A stretch of DNA of 64,000 nucleotides from Streptomyces zhihengii (GTDB lineage: Bacteria; Actinomycetota; Actinomycetes; Streptomycetales; Streptomycetaceae): the NCBI RefSeq assembly GCF_016919245.1, contig NZ_JAFEJA010000002.1:1366501-1430500 (forward strand). The letters run 5' to 3'. The stretch's first letter is position 1. Each line of letters starts with the position of its first letter. The notes under the pieces were generated by a model. That model saw only the letters and a list, made by a program, of their open reading frames with translations. It searched no databases and had not been told where the DNA came from. The translations under genes were made by a program, and so were the position numbers. Positions 55,911 to 64,000 of the stretch are shown piece after piece.

Positions 55911-56459
55911 GTGACCCTTTCGCAGGAGGATCCGCTGACACCCGTCGCCGACGACGACCGCGACGCCGCGCTGCGGCGCGTGAGGGACGCCTACGGCCAA
56001 GGGCACCTGAGCCACGAGGAGTTGGAGGAGCGCATCCAGCGCGTCCTCACCGCACGGACGCGCGGCGACCTCGGCCCCGCGCTCGACGCGCTCCCGGCGG
56101 AGCCGGACTCCGCCGCCACGGTCCTCGCCGCCGTGGGACGCATCCGGCGCGGCAGGGGCTGGCGCGTCCCGCGGACCCTCACCGTCGCCTCCGCCTTCGC
56201 CAAGGTGCGCTTGGACCTGTCACGGGCCGTCCTGGAACACCCGGTGGTCGACATCGAGCTGCGACTGGGCACCGGCAGCGCGCGGATCGTCGTGCCGCGC
56301 GACGCGGTCGTGGAACTCGACGCGGTGGTGGCCCCGATGAAGGACACCCGCTACCGCGCCAGGGCGCGGACCGGTGCGGACGGCCCCGCCGGACCGCGGA
56401 TCCGGATCACCGGGACCCTGGGCTTCGGCCGGCTGACCGTCCGTCACGCACGCCGCTAG
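55911..56459 (+). CDS. DUF1707 protein with LiaF-like C-terminus
   Basis: The 182-residue protein has an N-terminal SHOCT-like DUF1707 domain (DDDRDAALRRVRDAYGQGHLSHEELEERIQRVLTARTRGDL, about residues 15-55). The C-terminal beta-rich domain (VDIELRLGTGSARIVVPRDAVVELDAVV ... GFGRLTVRH) resembles the cell-envelope stress protein LiaF. No membrane helix is predicted. It is common near actinobacterial envelope-stress genes, with unknown function. GTG 55911 is used. A terminator follows at 56470. Confidence 0.87.
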   Translation: MTLSQEDPLTPVADDDRDAALRRVRDAYGQGHLSHEELEERIQRVLTARTRGDLGPALDALPAEPDSAATVLAAVGRIRRGRGWRVPRTLTVASAFAKVRLDLSRAVLEHPVVDIELRLGTGSARIVVPRDAVVELDAVVAPMKDTRYRARARTGADGPAGPRIRITGTLGFGRLTVRHARR

Positions 56460-56469
56460 CCGTCGTCCG

Positions 56470-56493
56470 CCCGGCCCCCGCCCGGGGGCCGGG
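56470..56493. terminator. Intrinsic terminator between convergent genes
   Basis: CCCGGCCCCC (56470-56479) pairs perfectly with GGGGGCCGGG (56484-56493) around a GCCC loop, between the DUF1707 gene and the end of the P450 operon. The stem is ten bases and would serve both directions. Confidence 0.75.
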
Positions 56494-56501
56494 GCGGGAG
56501 A

Positions 56502-57746
56502 TCAGGCCAGCACGACCGGGAGGTCGAACAGGTCGTTCTGCGTCACGACCGGCTTGTTGCGGAGCTCCCCGGGCGCGACGGCGAGCCGCAGGTCCGGGAA
56601 TCGCGCGTAGAGCGCGGGCAGCGCGACCGACGCCTCCAGACGGGAGAGCGCCGCCCCGGGGCAGACATGCGGGCCGTGACCGAAGGAGATGTGCCGGTTC
56701 GGCGTACGCGTCACGTCGAACTCGCCCGCCGTCGGCCCGTGCTGCTCAGCGTCCCGGCCGATCGCGCCGAACGACACGATCAGGGCCTCGCCCTGCGGCA
56801 GCACCCGGTCGCCGACCTCGATGTCCTCCCGGGCGAAGCGGATGAGCACGTGCGAGGTCGGCGTGGACCAGCGCAGCGTCTCCTCGATCACGTTCTCCCA
56901 GGAGACCTCGCCGGAGAGCACCAGAGCGCGCTGCTCGGGGTGGGTCTCCAGGGCGACGACCGCGTTGACGATCAGGCTGATGGTCGTCTCGTGACCCGCG
57001 GCGACCATCAGCTGGAGGGTGTTGGTGATCTCCTCCGTGCTGAGCTTGTCACCGCCCTCGGACGCCTCGATCAGCGCGCTGGTCAGGTCGTCCCCGGGCC
57101 GCTCCTTCTTGCCCGCCACGATCCCCGCGAAGAGGACGCCCAGGTCCGCCATCATCTGCGGCACCTCCTCGGGCGGCGTCTGCGTCGAGAAGAACTTGTC
57201 GAACAGCGCCTTCATCCGCGGGTGGTCGGCCGGGTCGACGCCCATCAGCTCGCTGACCACGTTCATCGGCAGCGGGTACGCGAACTCCGCCTTCAGGTCG
57301 ACCCGTTCACCGGCCGGCAGCGCCGAGAGCCGGTCCAGCATCCCGTCGGTCAGGGCCTGGATCCCTTCGCGCAGCCGCTCCACCCGGCGCGCGGTCAGCG
57401 CCTGCGCCACCAGGGTGCGCAGCCGCCGGTGCTCCTCGCCGTCGACGGTCAGCATCGACTTGCCCGGGTTGGCCAGCCCGATCAGCGGCCAGTCCATCGG
57501 TATCTCGCCGCGCTGCCAGGCGCCCCACACCTCGATGTCCTTGACCAGGCGGGAGTCGGTGAGCAGCTTCCGGGCCTCGGCGTGGTGGGTGACGGCCCAG
57601 CAGGGCACCCCGCCGGGCAGCACCACGCGGGCGAGCGGGCCCGCCTCGCGCAGCCGCGCGCCCTCGCCGTCGAGGTCGCCGACGAACGGGTCCAGGGTGA
57701 TCACATCGGTGGCGGGCGCAGCGGTTCCGGCATGCGGGCAGGTCAT
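56502..57746 (-). CDS. Cytochrome P450, conservon-associated (CYP154-type position)
   Basis: The 414-residue soluble P450 has all canonical motifs: I-helix AAGHETT, K-helix EETLRW (ExxR present), the IRFAREDIEVGD meander, and the heme cysteine in FGHGPHVCPGAALS. It is the last gene of the conservon operon, and its ATG overlaps the stop of the preceding P450 as ATGA. In Streptomyces, a CYP154-type enzyme often sits next to a CYP157-type enzyme in this position. Substrate is unknown; such P450s oxidise varied secondary-metabolite or steroid-like compounds. Redox partners must come from elsewhere. Confidence 0.93.
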   Translation of the reverse strand: MTCPHAGTAAPATDVITLDPFVGDLDGEGARLREAGPLARVVLPGGVPCWAVTHHAEARKLLTDSRLVKDIEVWGAWQRGEIPMDWPLIGLANPGKSMLTVDGEEHRRLRTLVAQALTARRVERLREGIQALTDGMLDRLSALPAGERVDLKAEFAYPLPMNVVSELMGVDPADHPRMKALFDKFFSTQTPPEEVPQMMADLGVLFAGIVAGKKERPGDDLTSALIEASEGGDKLSTEEITNTLQLMVAAGHETTISLIVNAVVALETHPEQRALVLSGEVSWENVIEETLRWSTPTSHVLIRFAREDIEVGDRVLPQGEALIVSFGAIGRDAEQHGPTAGEFDVTRTPNRHISFGHGPHVCPGAALSRLEASVALPALYARFPDLRLAVAPGELRNKPVVTQNDLFDLPVVLA

Positions 57747-58972
57747 CGCGTGGCTCCAAGGGCGGGGGTCGGGGTGTAGGTCACGGGAAGCGCGGTGAGG
57801 CCGCGCAGCCAGGGGGAGGGGCGCTGGGTGAGCGCGTGCTCGTCGACCGCGAGGTCGACGTCCGGCAGCCGGTCGAGCAGCACCTCGATCCCCGTCCGCG
57901 CGATGGTCTCCGCGACCTCCTGGGCGGGGAACGGGCAGCGGTGCTCGCCGTGGCCGAAGGAGAGATGGGCGTTGTTGCCGCCGGTCAGCGCCCCCGCGTC
58001 GGTGCGCACCTGGGGGTCGGAGTTGGCGGCGGCCAGGCCCAGCAGCACCAGGTCGCCGCGGCCGATCAGACGTCCGCCGAGGTGGGTGTCGCGCGAGGCC
58101 CAGCGGCCGGCGACGTTCTGCGTGGGGGTGTCCTCCCACAGCACCTCGTTCATCGCCTCGGCGACGCTGTGCCGGCCCCCGGAGAGGGAGGCGGCGAACC
58201 GGTCGTCGGTGAGCATCAGCCGCAGCGAGTTCCCGATCCAGTCGGCGCTCGGCTGGTGGCCGGCGGCCATCATCACCATGAGGTCCTGGGCGACCTCCTC
58301 GACCGTGAACCCGGCGGTGTTGGCGAGCATCCGGGAGGCGACGTCGTCGCCCGGCGCCGCGCTCTTCGCGGCCAGCAGCGCGCCCATCGACGTGCCGAGG
58401 TGGCGCTGGCCCTCCAGGGCGCCCTCCTGGCCGTTGATCATGTCGTTCATGGCCGTCACCAGGCCCGGCCCCTCCTCGTCGGCGAAGCCGTAGACGCTGG
58501 CGAGCACCCGCACCGGCAGCAGCATCGCGTACTCGGCGATGATGTCGCAGGACCCCTTGGCGCAGATGGCGTCGATGAGTTCGTCGGCGAAGCGCTCGGC
58601 CCGCTCCTTCAGGGCGAACGGGTCGATCGCCTCCAGCGCGTCGGAGATCACCCGGGCGCGCTCACGGTGCCGTTCGCCGGTGGTGTAGAGGATCGACGGC
58701 TGCTTGCGGCCGATCATCGGCAGCAGCGGCCAGTCGGCGGGGATGCGGTCCCACTGGTTCCACAGCTCGGAGTCGCGGGAGAACAGCACCGGATCGCTGG
58801 TGACCTGGTGGAGCTCGCGGTAGCCGAGCACCAACCAGGCGGGGATGTCGCCGTCCAGGACGACGGGCGCGACCGAGCCGTGCTCCCCGCGGATCTGCCG
58901 GTACAGCCCGGCCGGGTCGGTCTGGAAACGGGGGCCGCCCAGCGGGACGGGGCAGGTCTCGGGACGGGTCAC
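57743..58972 (-). CDS. cvnE: Cytochrome P450 lacking the ExxR arginine (CYP157-like), conservon gene cvnE
   Basis: The 409-residue protein has the heme-ligand motif FGHGEHRCPFPAQE and an I-helix AAGHQPSADW, in which the usual Thr is Ser. In the K-helix the universally expected ExxR reads EVLW, so the arginine that forms the ERR triad is replaced by Trp. Published CYP157 enzymes of Streptomyces are known to lack ExxR and to lie in conservons beside a CYP154, which matches this context. GTG 58972 overlaps the cvnD stop (GTGA) and the stop overlaps the next P450 start. The protein may still bind heme; catalytic competence is uncertain. Confidence 0.9.
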   Translation of the reverse strand: MTRPETCPVPLGGPRFQTDPAGLYRQIRGEHGSVAPVVLDGDIPAWLVLGYRELHQVTSDPVLFSRDSELWNQWDRIPADWPLLPMIGRKQPSILYTTGERHRERARVISDALEAIDPFALKERAERFADELIDAICAKGSCDIIAEYAMLLPVRVLASVYGFADEEGPGLVTAMNDMINGQEGALEGQRHLGTSMGALLAAKSAAPGDDVASRMLANTAGFTVEEVAQDLMVMMAAGHQPSADWIGNSLRLMLTDDRFAASLSGGRHSVAEAMNEVLWEDTPTQNVAGRWASRDTHLGGRLIGRGDLVLLGLAAANSDPQVRTDAGALTGGNNAHLSFGHGEHRCPFPAQEVAETIARTGIEVLLDRLPDVDLAVDEHALTQRPSPWLRGLTALPVTYTPTPALGATR

Positions 58973-59586
58973 GGGGCGGGCTCCGGGATCGGCTTCGGTT
59001 CCGCGGCGGTGACGGTCCGCAGATGCTCGACGAGCGAGATCAGGACCTGCTTGCTGGACTCGCGCGACCGGGCGTCGCAGAGCACCAGCGGGACCTCGTC
59101 GGCGAGGTCGAGGGCGTCGCGGATCTGGGCGGGGGTGTGGGCGGTGCCGCCGAAGTCGTTGCAGGCGACGACGAACGGCGTGCCGTGGTGCTCCAGCCGG
59201 TCGATGGCGTACCACGAGTCGGCGAGCCGGCGGGTGTCGACGAGTACGACCGCCCCGAGCGTGCCGGAGAACAGCCGGTCCCACAGGAACCAGAACCGCT
59301 CCTGGCCCGGCGCGCCGAACAGGTAGAGGACGTTGCGCTCGTCGAGCGAGATCCGGCCGAAGTCGAAGGCGACGGTGGTGGCCGTCTTCGCGGCGACCCC
59401 GTCGGTGTCGTCGACGCCCTCGCCGGCCTGCGTCATGGTCTCCTCGGTGTTCAGCGGACGGATCTCGCTGACCGAGCGCACCAGAGTGGTCTTGCCGACA
59501 CCGAAGCCGCCGACGACCACGATCTTCAGGCCGTTGTCGGCGGTGCTGTGCAGGGTCTGGCGCTGTTCAGAGGTTACGGAGTCCAA
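58969..59586 (-). CDS. cvnD: Conservon GTP-binding protein
   Basis: The 205-residue small Ras/MglA-like GTPase has Walker A GGFGVGKTT, the switch region FGAPGQERFWF and the base-recognition CNDF segment (the N of NKxD retained, K replaced). The start codon is probably TTG 59586, which overlaps cvnC by 20 bases; no ATG or GTG is available near the conserved N-terminus. In conservons this protein works with the roadblock and sensor proteins as a signalling module. The overlap chain cvnA-cvnB-cvnC-cvnD-P450-P450 argues for one transcript. Confidence 0.93.
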   Translation of the reverse strand: MDSVTSEQRQTLHSTADNGLKIVVVGGFGVGKTTLVRSVSEIRPLNTEETMTQAGEGVDDTDGVAAKTATTVAFDFGRISLDERNVLYLFGAPGQERFWFLWDRLFSGTLGAVVLVDTRRLADSWYAIDRLEHHGTPFVVACNDFGGTAHTPAQIRDALDLADEVPLVLCDARSRESSKQVLISLVEHLRTVTAAEPKPIPEPAP

Positions 59587-59920
59587 CGAGCACCTGCTCC
59601 AGGATGTCGTGATCGGGAAGGCGGTACGTGGGGCGGGGGTGGCGGGCGCTGATCCGGCCGGTGTCCTGCAGATCGGTCAGCAGGATGCGGGTGATCGACA
59701 CCGGCAGCGAGAGCGCGGCCGCCACCTCCACCACGGCGGTGGGGTAGCGGCACATGCGCAGGATCGCGGCGTGCTCGGACTGCATGCCGGGGACCGGGTC
59801 GCTCTCGGCGACGACGAGCGTCACCAGGTCGAAGGCGTCGGTCCCGGCCCGGCTGCGCCCGCCGGTCAGGGTGTAGAGCCGGTCCGGGGTGTCGTCCCGG
59901 CCCGGTCTGCGGCGGCTCAT
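59567..59920 (-). CDS. cvnC: Conservon DUF742 protein
   Basis: The 117-residue protein has the DUF742 core LYTLTGGRSRAG, LVTLV, VPGMQSEHAAILRMCRYPTAVVEVAAALSLPVSITRILLTDL and the terminal PDHDILEQVLVGLRNL. A winged-helix-like fold is expected. It is presumed to link the roadblock protein and the GTPase in the conservon complex. ATG 59920 overlaps the cvnB stop by four bases (ATGA). Confidence 0.93.
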   Translation of the reverse strand: MSRRRPGRDDTPDRLYTLTGGRSRAGTDAFDLVTLVVAESDPVPGMQSEHAAILRMCRYPTAVVEVAAALSLPVSITRILLTDLQDTGRISARHPRPTYRLPDHDILEQVLVGLRNL

Positions 59921-60318
59921 CCCCGGGGCCTGGCGACGAGGTGCTCGCCGAGCTGCTCGACCAGCTCCGACATGTTGTGCCCGACGAGGCCGGCGTCCGC
60001 GTCCTCGTCCGCGACGAGCGCGAGGTGGGCGCCCTCGCCGGCCTCCACGATGAACAGGATGCCGCCGTAGAACTCGGCCATCGCGGAGCGCACCCCGCCC
60101 GTGCCGTCGCCGAACTCGACCGAGGCACCGTGCGACAGGCTCTGGATGCCCGCGGCGATGGCGGCGAGCTGGTCGGCCTGGTCGACGGAGAGCTCGGGGG
60201 TGCGGCAGAGCTTGAGGCCGTCGCGGGACAGGACCAGGGCGTGACGGGTGCCCGGGGTGCGTTCCAGCAGGCCTTCCAGGAGCCAGCTCAGCTTCTCGTC
60301 GGTCGTGGTGCCGGTCAT
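59917..60318 (-). CDS. cvnB: Conservon roadblock/LC7 protein
   Basis: The 133-residue roadblock/LC7-fold protein begins TDEKLSWLLEGLLERTPGTRHALVLSRDGLKL. The central LAAIAAGIQSLSHGA and the conserved FIVEAGEGAHLALVA follow. Family members act as GTPase-activating or scaffolding partners of MglA-like GTPases. ATG 60318 overlaps the cvnA stop as ATGA. Confidence 0.93.
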   Translation of the reverse strand: MTGTTTDEKLSWLLEGLLERTPGTRHALVLSRDGLKLCRTPELSVDQADQLAAIAAGIQSLSHGASVEFGDGTGGVRSAMAEFYGGILFIVEAGEGAHLALVADEDADAGLVGHNMSELVEQLGEHLVARPRG

Positions 60319-61912
60319 TCGGGGTTGCCTTCCGGATGCGGGGTGTTCGGTGACGACGGCGTCCGGGGAGCGGACGTGGCGCCGTGCGGGGCGGAGGATG
60401 CGGCGGGGCCGGCCGGACGGTCGCCGTCCGCCGGGCCCGTCGGGGCGGGGGAGTCACCGGTGCCGCCGTCGGCGGCGGTCGCGCCGGTGGCGCGGACCGC
60501 CTTGCGGAAGCTGCCGAACCGGCTGGCGGCGCCCGCCGCCGCGCCGGTGCGCGGGGCCGCGGGGCGCTCCTTCCCCGGGGTTCCCGGGGCCTCGTGCCCC
60601 GCGGCGGCGAGGTGCGGCCGCGCCGCCGGCGCGGCAGCCCGCTCTCGCCGAACTCCGGGTGCTCGCCGGTGCGCTCGGCGGCCGGGCCGTGCTCGGCCTC
60701 GGGCTCCGGGACGGGCGGCGCGGCCGGAGCGGGCACGGGGGCGGGGGCGGCGACGGACGGCGCGGCGGGCGTCTGTGCCGGGGCGCGGGTGATCAGTTCC
60801 TGGGGCAGCATCAGCAGCGCGCCGGTGCCGCCGCGCGCCGAGGGACGGAACGAGACGGTCAGTCCGTGCTTGCGGCCGAGCCGCCCGACGACGGCCAGCC
60901 CGAGCCGGGTGCCGGAGAGACCGGCGAGGTCCTGGTCGGCCGCGCTCACGGCGGATTCGGCGCGGCGGAGCTGCACATCGCTCATCACCAGACCGCTGTC
61001 CTCGACGGTGATCACGACGCCCGCGGGGACCTCCTCCACGTAGACGTGCACCTCGGCCGTCGGCGGGGAGAAGTTGGCGGCGTTGTCCATGAGTTCGGCG
61101 AGGGCGTGCATCACGCCCTCGGCCGCGTGACCGGCGACCGCCGCGTCGCTCCCGGAGTGCAGCCGCACCCGCTGGTAGCCGCCGATCCGCCCCATCGCCC
61201 CGCGCAGGATCGACTCCATCACGATCGGACGTGCCCAGCGCCGCCCGGAGCGCGCTCCGGTGAGCACGGCGATGGAGTCGGCGAGCCGGCCGGCCTGGGC
61301 CGTGCGGTGGTCGAGGTGGAGCAGGTCCGTGAGCACGTTCTCGTCGGCGTGACGGTGCTCCATCTCCCGGAGGTCGGTCAGCATGCTGGTGGTGAGGGCC
61401 TGCATGCGTCCGGCGGAGTTGGCGGCGGCGGCCATCGCGGCGGACCGGCCGGACTCCGCGCGCCGCAACCGGGCCCGCAGGCTCTCGTTTTCGGCCGTCA
61501 GGCCGGCGGTCAGCTCCTCCGTCCGCGCCTTGTGCGCGCGGGTCAGTTCCTCGGTCCGGGCGGCGTGGCGCGCCTCGGACGCCGCCGCCTCGGCGGCGGC
61601 GCGTTCCTGGACCGCGGCCGTCTCGCGGCCCGCGGTGGCCCGGAGGGCGGCGAGGGCGGCGTCGCGGGAGGTGAGTTCGCCGGACAGGGCGCCGGCCCGC
61701 CGGTTCAGGGCGCGCGCGGTGCGCGCGTACCAGGTCACGGCGAAGGCGGCGGCGCAGAGCAGCAGCACGCCGCAGGCGGCGGCCGCGCCGAGTTCGGGGC
61801 GGACCCCGGCCGGGGCCGCGGAGAGCGCCGCCACGGTGATCGCGCCGCCCGCGGCGGCGGTGAGCAGCGAGGCGGTCAGGGCAGGGCGGAAGGGGGTGGG
61901 TGACGCCGACAT
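60315..61912 (-). pseudogene. cvnA: Conservon sensor histidine-kinase-like protein, one-base frameshift near the C-terminus
   Basis: From ATG 61912 the frame encodes two N-terminal membrane helices (LLTAAAGGAITVAALSAAPA and ACGVLLLCAAAFAVTWYA), a long coiled coil rich in Ala/Arg/Glu (about 65-160), and an HATPase domain (ALAELMDNAANFSPP, VEDSGLVMSD, LGLAVVGRLGRKHGL). After GLPRRRRGR at about 60615 the frame becomes nonsense. The family C-terminus continues in another frame (LAAAGHEAPGTPGKE, then SRFGSFRKAVRATG, a hallmark) to the stop at 60315. The span of 1598 nt is one short of a multiple of three. Adding one base near 60612-60622 restores about 532 residues and the ATGA overlap with cvnB. 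Sequencing error is a good alternative to decay. Confidence 0.85.
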
Positions 61913-61963
61913 CAACCAGACTCTCGGGAGCGGGCACACAGGGCGGGGAGTCGTAACGTCCGC

Positions 61964-62004
61964 ACTATAGAGGGGCAGTTGATCAGTCGGGAACTCTCTT
62001 GACC
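61964..62004. promoter_or_regulatory. Candidate promoter region for the conservon and the Ddn-like gene
   Basis: The 252-base gap between divergent genes contains an unusually AT-rich stretch (about 61960-62050). On the minus strand TATAGT at 61964-61969 resembles a -10 box about 52 bases before the cvnA start. On the plus strand TTGACC at 61999-62004 resembles a -35 box, but I see no well-spaced -10. No palindromic operator is clear. These are weak motif matches only. Confidence 0.35.
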
Positions 62005-62164
62005 GGATTGATATTCCTGTTGTGGCATACCTTTTCGTATGAGCGCCCGGAAAAGTCGCACTCCTTGCGATGTGTGATCACGGCCGCCGTGTGTGATCGG
62101 ATAGCGTCGGGAGTCACGCCGGTGCGCCGGGCACCGGTGCCCGCGACGAGAGGAAGCGAACGCC

Positions 62165-62599
62165 ATGCCGCTCGAAGGCGAGTACGAGCCCAGCCCCTCG
62201 GACTGGGTGCGCAAGCAGGTCGAGCTGTACGAGTCGTCCGGAGGCACCGAGGGGACCACGATGCGGGGCATGCCCGTCGTCCTGGTGACCAACGTCGGCG
62301 CCCGCAGCGGCCGGATCCGCAAGACACCGCTGATGCGGGTGGAGCACGACGGCGCGTACGCGCTCGTCGCGTCGAACGGCGGTGCCGTGAAGCACCCCGT
62401 CTGGTACCACAACCTGGTCGCCCACCCCGGCATCGAACTGCGCGACGCCACCGAGGTCTGGGACATGCGCGTCCGGCTGATCACCGGTCAGGAACGCGCC
62501 GAGTGGTGGGAGCGCGCCGTCGAGGCGTTCCCCGACTACGCGGACTACCAGGTCAAGACCGACCGCGAGATCCCCGTCTTCCTGGCCGAGCGGGCCTGA
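62165..62599 (+). CDS. F420-type (Ddn-like) deazaflavin-dependent nitroreductase/quinone reductase
   Basis: The 144-residue protein of the deazaflavin-dependent nitroreductase family shows [58 protein letters not shown]. The GARSGRxRxTPLM and KHPxWYxNL motifs bind the F420 side chain and define this group. It probably reduces quinones to protect against redox cycling, as in mycobacterial Ddn. ATG 62165 follows GAGAGGAAGC. Divergent from the conservon; no link to it is evident. Confidence 0.92.
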   Translation: MPLEGEYEPSPSDWVRKQVELYESSGGTEGTTMRGMPVVLVTNVGARSGRIRKTPLMRVEHDGAYALVASNGGAVKHPVWYHNLVAHPGIELRDATEVWDMRVRLITGQERAEWWERAVEAFPDYADYQVKTDREIPVFLAERA

Positions 62600-62843
62600 C
62601 GGGACGTCACCGGGGTGTGCGCGCACGGGCCGGGCCGGCCCGTGCGCGGCGCTCCGCGGGGCTGGTCGCCGCCGCCGGCGGCCGGGCCCGTGCGCGCGGC
62701 CGGGTCCGGCGGGGCTCCGCCCCGCGTCCCGCGCCTCCATCGCCGGCGGGGCCGGGAGGCTGCCGGCCGGGTCCGTGTGCGCGGCCGGGTCCGGCGGGGT
62801 CCTCGGCGGGAGGCCGCTCGACAGGAGCGGCGTCCCGCGCCGT
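62600..62843. other. Intergenic region with a duplicated segment
   Basis: GTGCGCGGCCGGGTCCGGCGGGG-like sequence of about 24 bases occurs twice (about 62691 and 62777), with shorter GGCCGGGCCCG relatives. No gene is supported. The region lies between convergent genes and may terminate both. Confidence 0.4.
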
Positions 62844-63299
62844 TCAGTCGGCGCCGCCCCGCTCGCCGGCCAGCATCCGCTCGATCCGGTCGAAGCGCTC
62901 GTGCAGGGCGCGGGTCTCCTCGCGCAGGCGGTGGGTGTGGTCGCGGCGCCGCTCCTCCCGGCCGACGAACCAGGTCGCCAGGGCGGCCGTCACCATGCCG
63001 TACGTGGTGATGCCGACGACCATGACGACGGCGCCGACGACCCTGCCCCACAGCGTGACCGGGTAGAAGTCCCCGTAGCCGACGGTGGTCGCCGTCTCGA
63101 TCGACCACCACAGGCCCTTCGGGTACGACGTCAGATTCGCCCCGTGCGCCCCTTCCTCGGCGGCGGTCACGGCCCACGCGCCGCCGAGCATGACCAGCAC
63201 CAGGACGACCGTCGCCCCGCCCGCCGCCTTGAGGTGCAACGACCGCCCCTCCCGCCCGAGCAGCACGGCGACCGCTCTGGTGAGGAATCCCGGAACCAT
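62844..63299 (-). CDS. Two-TM potassium channel family protein
   Basis: The 151-residue membrane protein has a first helix (ATVVLVLVMLGGAWAV), pore helix and selectivity filter (LWWSIETATTVGYGDFYPV), and second helix (VVGAVVMVVGITTYGMVTAALATWFV). The TVGYGD filter is that of K+-selective channels. A positively charged C-terminal coil (REERRRDHTHRLREETRALHERFDRIERMLAGE) would assemble the tetramer in the cytoplasm. There is no RCK ligand domain. ATG 63299 has AAGGAGGCGGC upstream. Gating signal is unknown. Confidence 0.92.
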   Translation of the reverse strand: MVPGFLTRAVAVLLGREGRSLHLKAAGGATVVLVLVMLGGAWAVTAAEEGAHGANLTSYPKGLWWSIETATTVGYGDFYPVTLWGRVVGAVVMVVGITTYGMVTAALATWFVGREERRRDHTHRLREETRALHERFDRIERMLAGERGGAD

Positions 63300-63376
63300 G
63301 CCGCCTCCTTCCGCCCGCCCCAGTCTCCCCGCGATCCCCCGCCGGGCCCCGGGGGCGCGCCGGGGCACAGGCGCCG

Positions 63377-64000
63377 TCAGGGGCGGTTGCGGGTGCGGCG
63401 GGGGGCGGGCCGGCGCAGGAGGCGGTCGATCTGGCGGCCGACGTCCTCGGTGTCGCGGACCGGGCCGGGGAAGGCGATGCGGGTGTCGGTGTGGCCGCCG
63501 CCGGGGTGTTCGAGACGGAGCACGATGCCGAAGCGGTCGAGCGCCAGCGGCCGGACGCGAAGGGCGTCCTGGCGCAGGGCGGGGTCGGTGAGCAGGGTGA
63601 GCCGGTCGACGACGTCCTGGTGGTCGTCGGTCAGGTGCAGCAGCATCGACGTCTCGTGCGCGGCCAGCACGTCCGGCCGGGCCCGGGCCAGGTCCTCCGG
63701 GTCGACGTGCTCCACGCGCCCGCGGCGCTCGATGGCGGCCCGTGCCAGGTCGAGGCCGAGGACCAGCGTCTTCGCGCCGGCGCGGGCGTCGCAGGGGACG
63801 AGCCGCCCGGCCAGGGTGACCTTCGCGCGGACGCGGTCGCGGACGCCGGCCGGGGCGATGTCGGTGAATTCGAGGAGGGCCGCGAGGTCGCCACGGGGCG
63901 CGTGGGCGGCCTGGGCGGCGAGCGGGCTGTCCGCCGGCGCGTGCAGCAGCAGGCGGCCCTTGCGGTCGACGCTGTGCATGTCGACCAGGTCGTAGCAGCG
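63377..64000 (-). CDS. DUF2470-containing protein, 5'-truncated by the window edge
   Basis: The frame is open to base 64000 (RCYDLVD precedes the ATG near 63979), so the gene begins beyond the window; about 207 codons are visible. They contain SVDRKGRLLLHAPADSPLAAQAAHAPRGDLAALLEFTDIAPAGVRDRVRAKVTLAGRL, a flavin-reductase-like split barrel. The DUF2470 region follows (SMLLHLTDDHQDVVDRLTLL). Related proteins are heme-utilisation or pyridoxamine-oxidase-like (HugZ family). The C-terminus ends in an Arg-rich tail. Function is not established. Confidence 0.8.
   Translation of the reverse strand, partial: RCYDLVDMHSVDRKGRLLLHAPADSPLAAQAAHAPRGDLAALLEFTDIAPAGVRDRVRAKVTLAGRLVPCDARAGAKTLVLGLDLARAAIERRGRVEHVDPEDLARARPDVLAAHETSMLLHLTDDHQDVVDRLTLLTDPALRQDALRVRPLALDRFGIVLRLEHPGGGHTDTRIAFPGPVRDTEDVGRQIDRLLRRPAPRRTRNRP

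Noticed and set aside
59567-61939. Apparent fusion of cvnA with cvnC in one frame
   Set aside because: The frame passes through cvnB as nonsense and depends on the one-base defect in cvnA. All conservon genes are otherwise separate with ATGA overlaps.

Overview
The window is chromosomal DNA of a Streptomyces-like actinomycete. GC content is very high, third codon positions are strongly biased to G/C, and GTG, TTG and apparently CTG starts occur. Gene families typical of the genus are present: a conservon with paired P450s, a MocR regulator, Tat-exported amidohydrolases, F420-type enzymes, a SpoIIE-like phosphatase with an ANTAR domain, and DUF4132, DUF4139, DUF1684 and DUF6194 proteins. I saw no rRNA, tRNA or CRISPR array.

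Layout. 1-600: the C-terminal end of a modular type I polyketide synthase. 641-4713: a GntR regulator divergent from a sugar-acid dehydratase (IlvD/Edd) and a GntP-type permease; the permease reads with a one-base frameshift. 4870-8592: universal stress protein, then a MocR regulator divergent from an MFS transporter around a TGTA-N4-TACA operator. 8664-12411: a STAS protein, then a Ser/Thr kinase-WD40 gene that has lost its kinase N-lobe to an IS200/IS605-type element with intact tnpB and decayed tnpA. 12652-15263: DUF4132 gene with an overlapping leader ORF. 15439-19195: a sulfur-type leader peptide, metY, metX and an F420-type oxidoreductase, tightly packed. 19274-25447: DUF1684, ArsR-like regulator, small secreted protein, TetR/FMN-reductase pair with a clear operator, a membrane molybdopterin oxidoreductase and a DinB-like protein.

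25730-32631: a very large multi-HAMP hybrid histidine kinase translationally coupled to an ANTAR-GAF-PAS-PP2C phosphatase. 32922-36754: two Tat-exported amidohydrolases and a FadR-type GntR regulator with a widely spaced pair of inverted GGTATACAAA operators. 36981-41117: membrane NACHT NTPase and a secreted beta-helix glucanase-like protein. 41319-50170: double-HTH MerR, DUF6194, CsbD, two SDRs, a cobalamin riboswitch with its ferredoxin gene, a hydrolase-fold protein, MSMEG_6728-family and STAS proteins, and an SRPBCC/FAD-oxidoreductase pair. 50263-53896: two adjacent DUF4139 genes, the upstream one frameshifted. 54051-56459: IMPase-like, APH-like and DUF1707 proteins. 56502-61912: a complete conservon (cvnA-D) followed by two P450s, the first without the K-helix ExxR arginine; cvnA is frameshifted. 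62165-64000: F420-type (Ddn-like) reductase, two-TM potassium channel and a partial DUF2470 protein.

Themes. Signalling genes dominate: conservon, HAMP kinase plus phosphatase, STAS proteins, kinase fragment and NACHT NTPase. Three otherwise intact genes (permease, DUF4139, cvnA) each differ from a full reading frame by exactly one base in a G/C run. This looks as much like assembly error as pseudogenisation. No single undescribed system stands out. The best leads are the TnpB element and its damaged target, the ExxR-less P450 in the conservon, the repeat-homogenised HAMP kinase coupled to its phosphatase, and the membrane NACHT protein.
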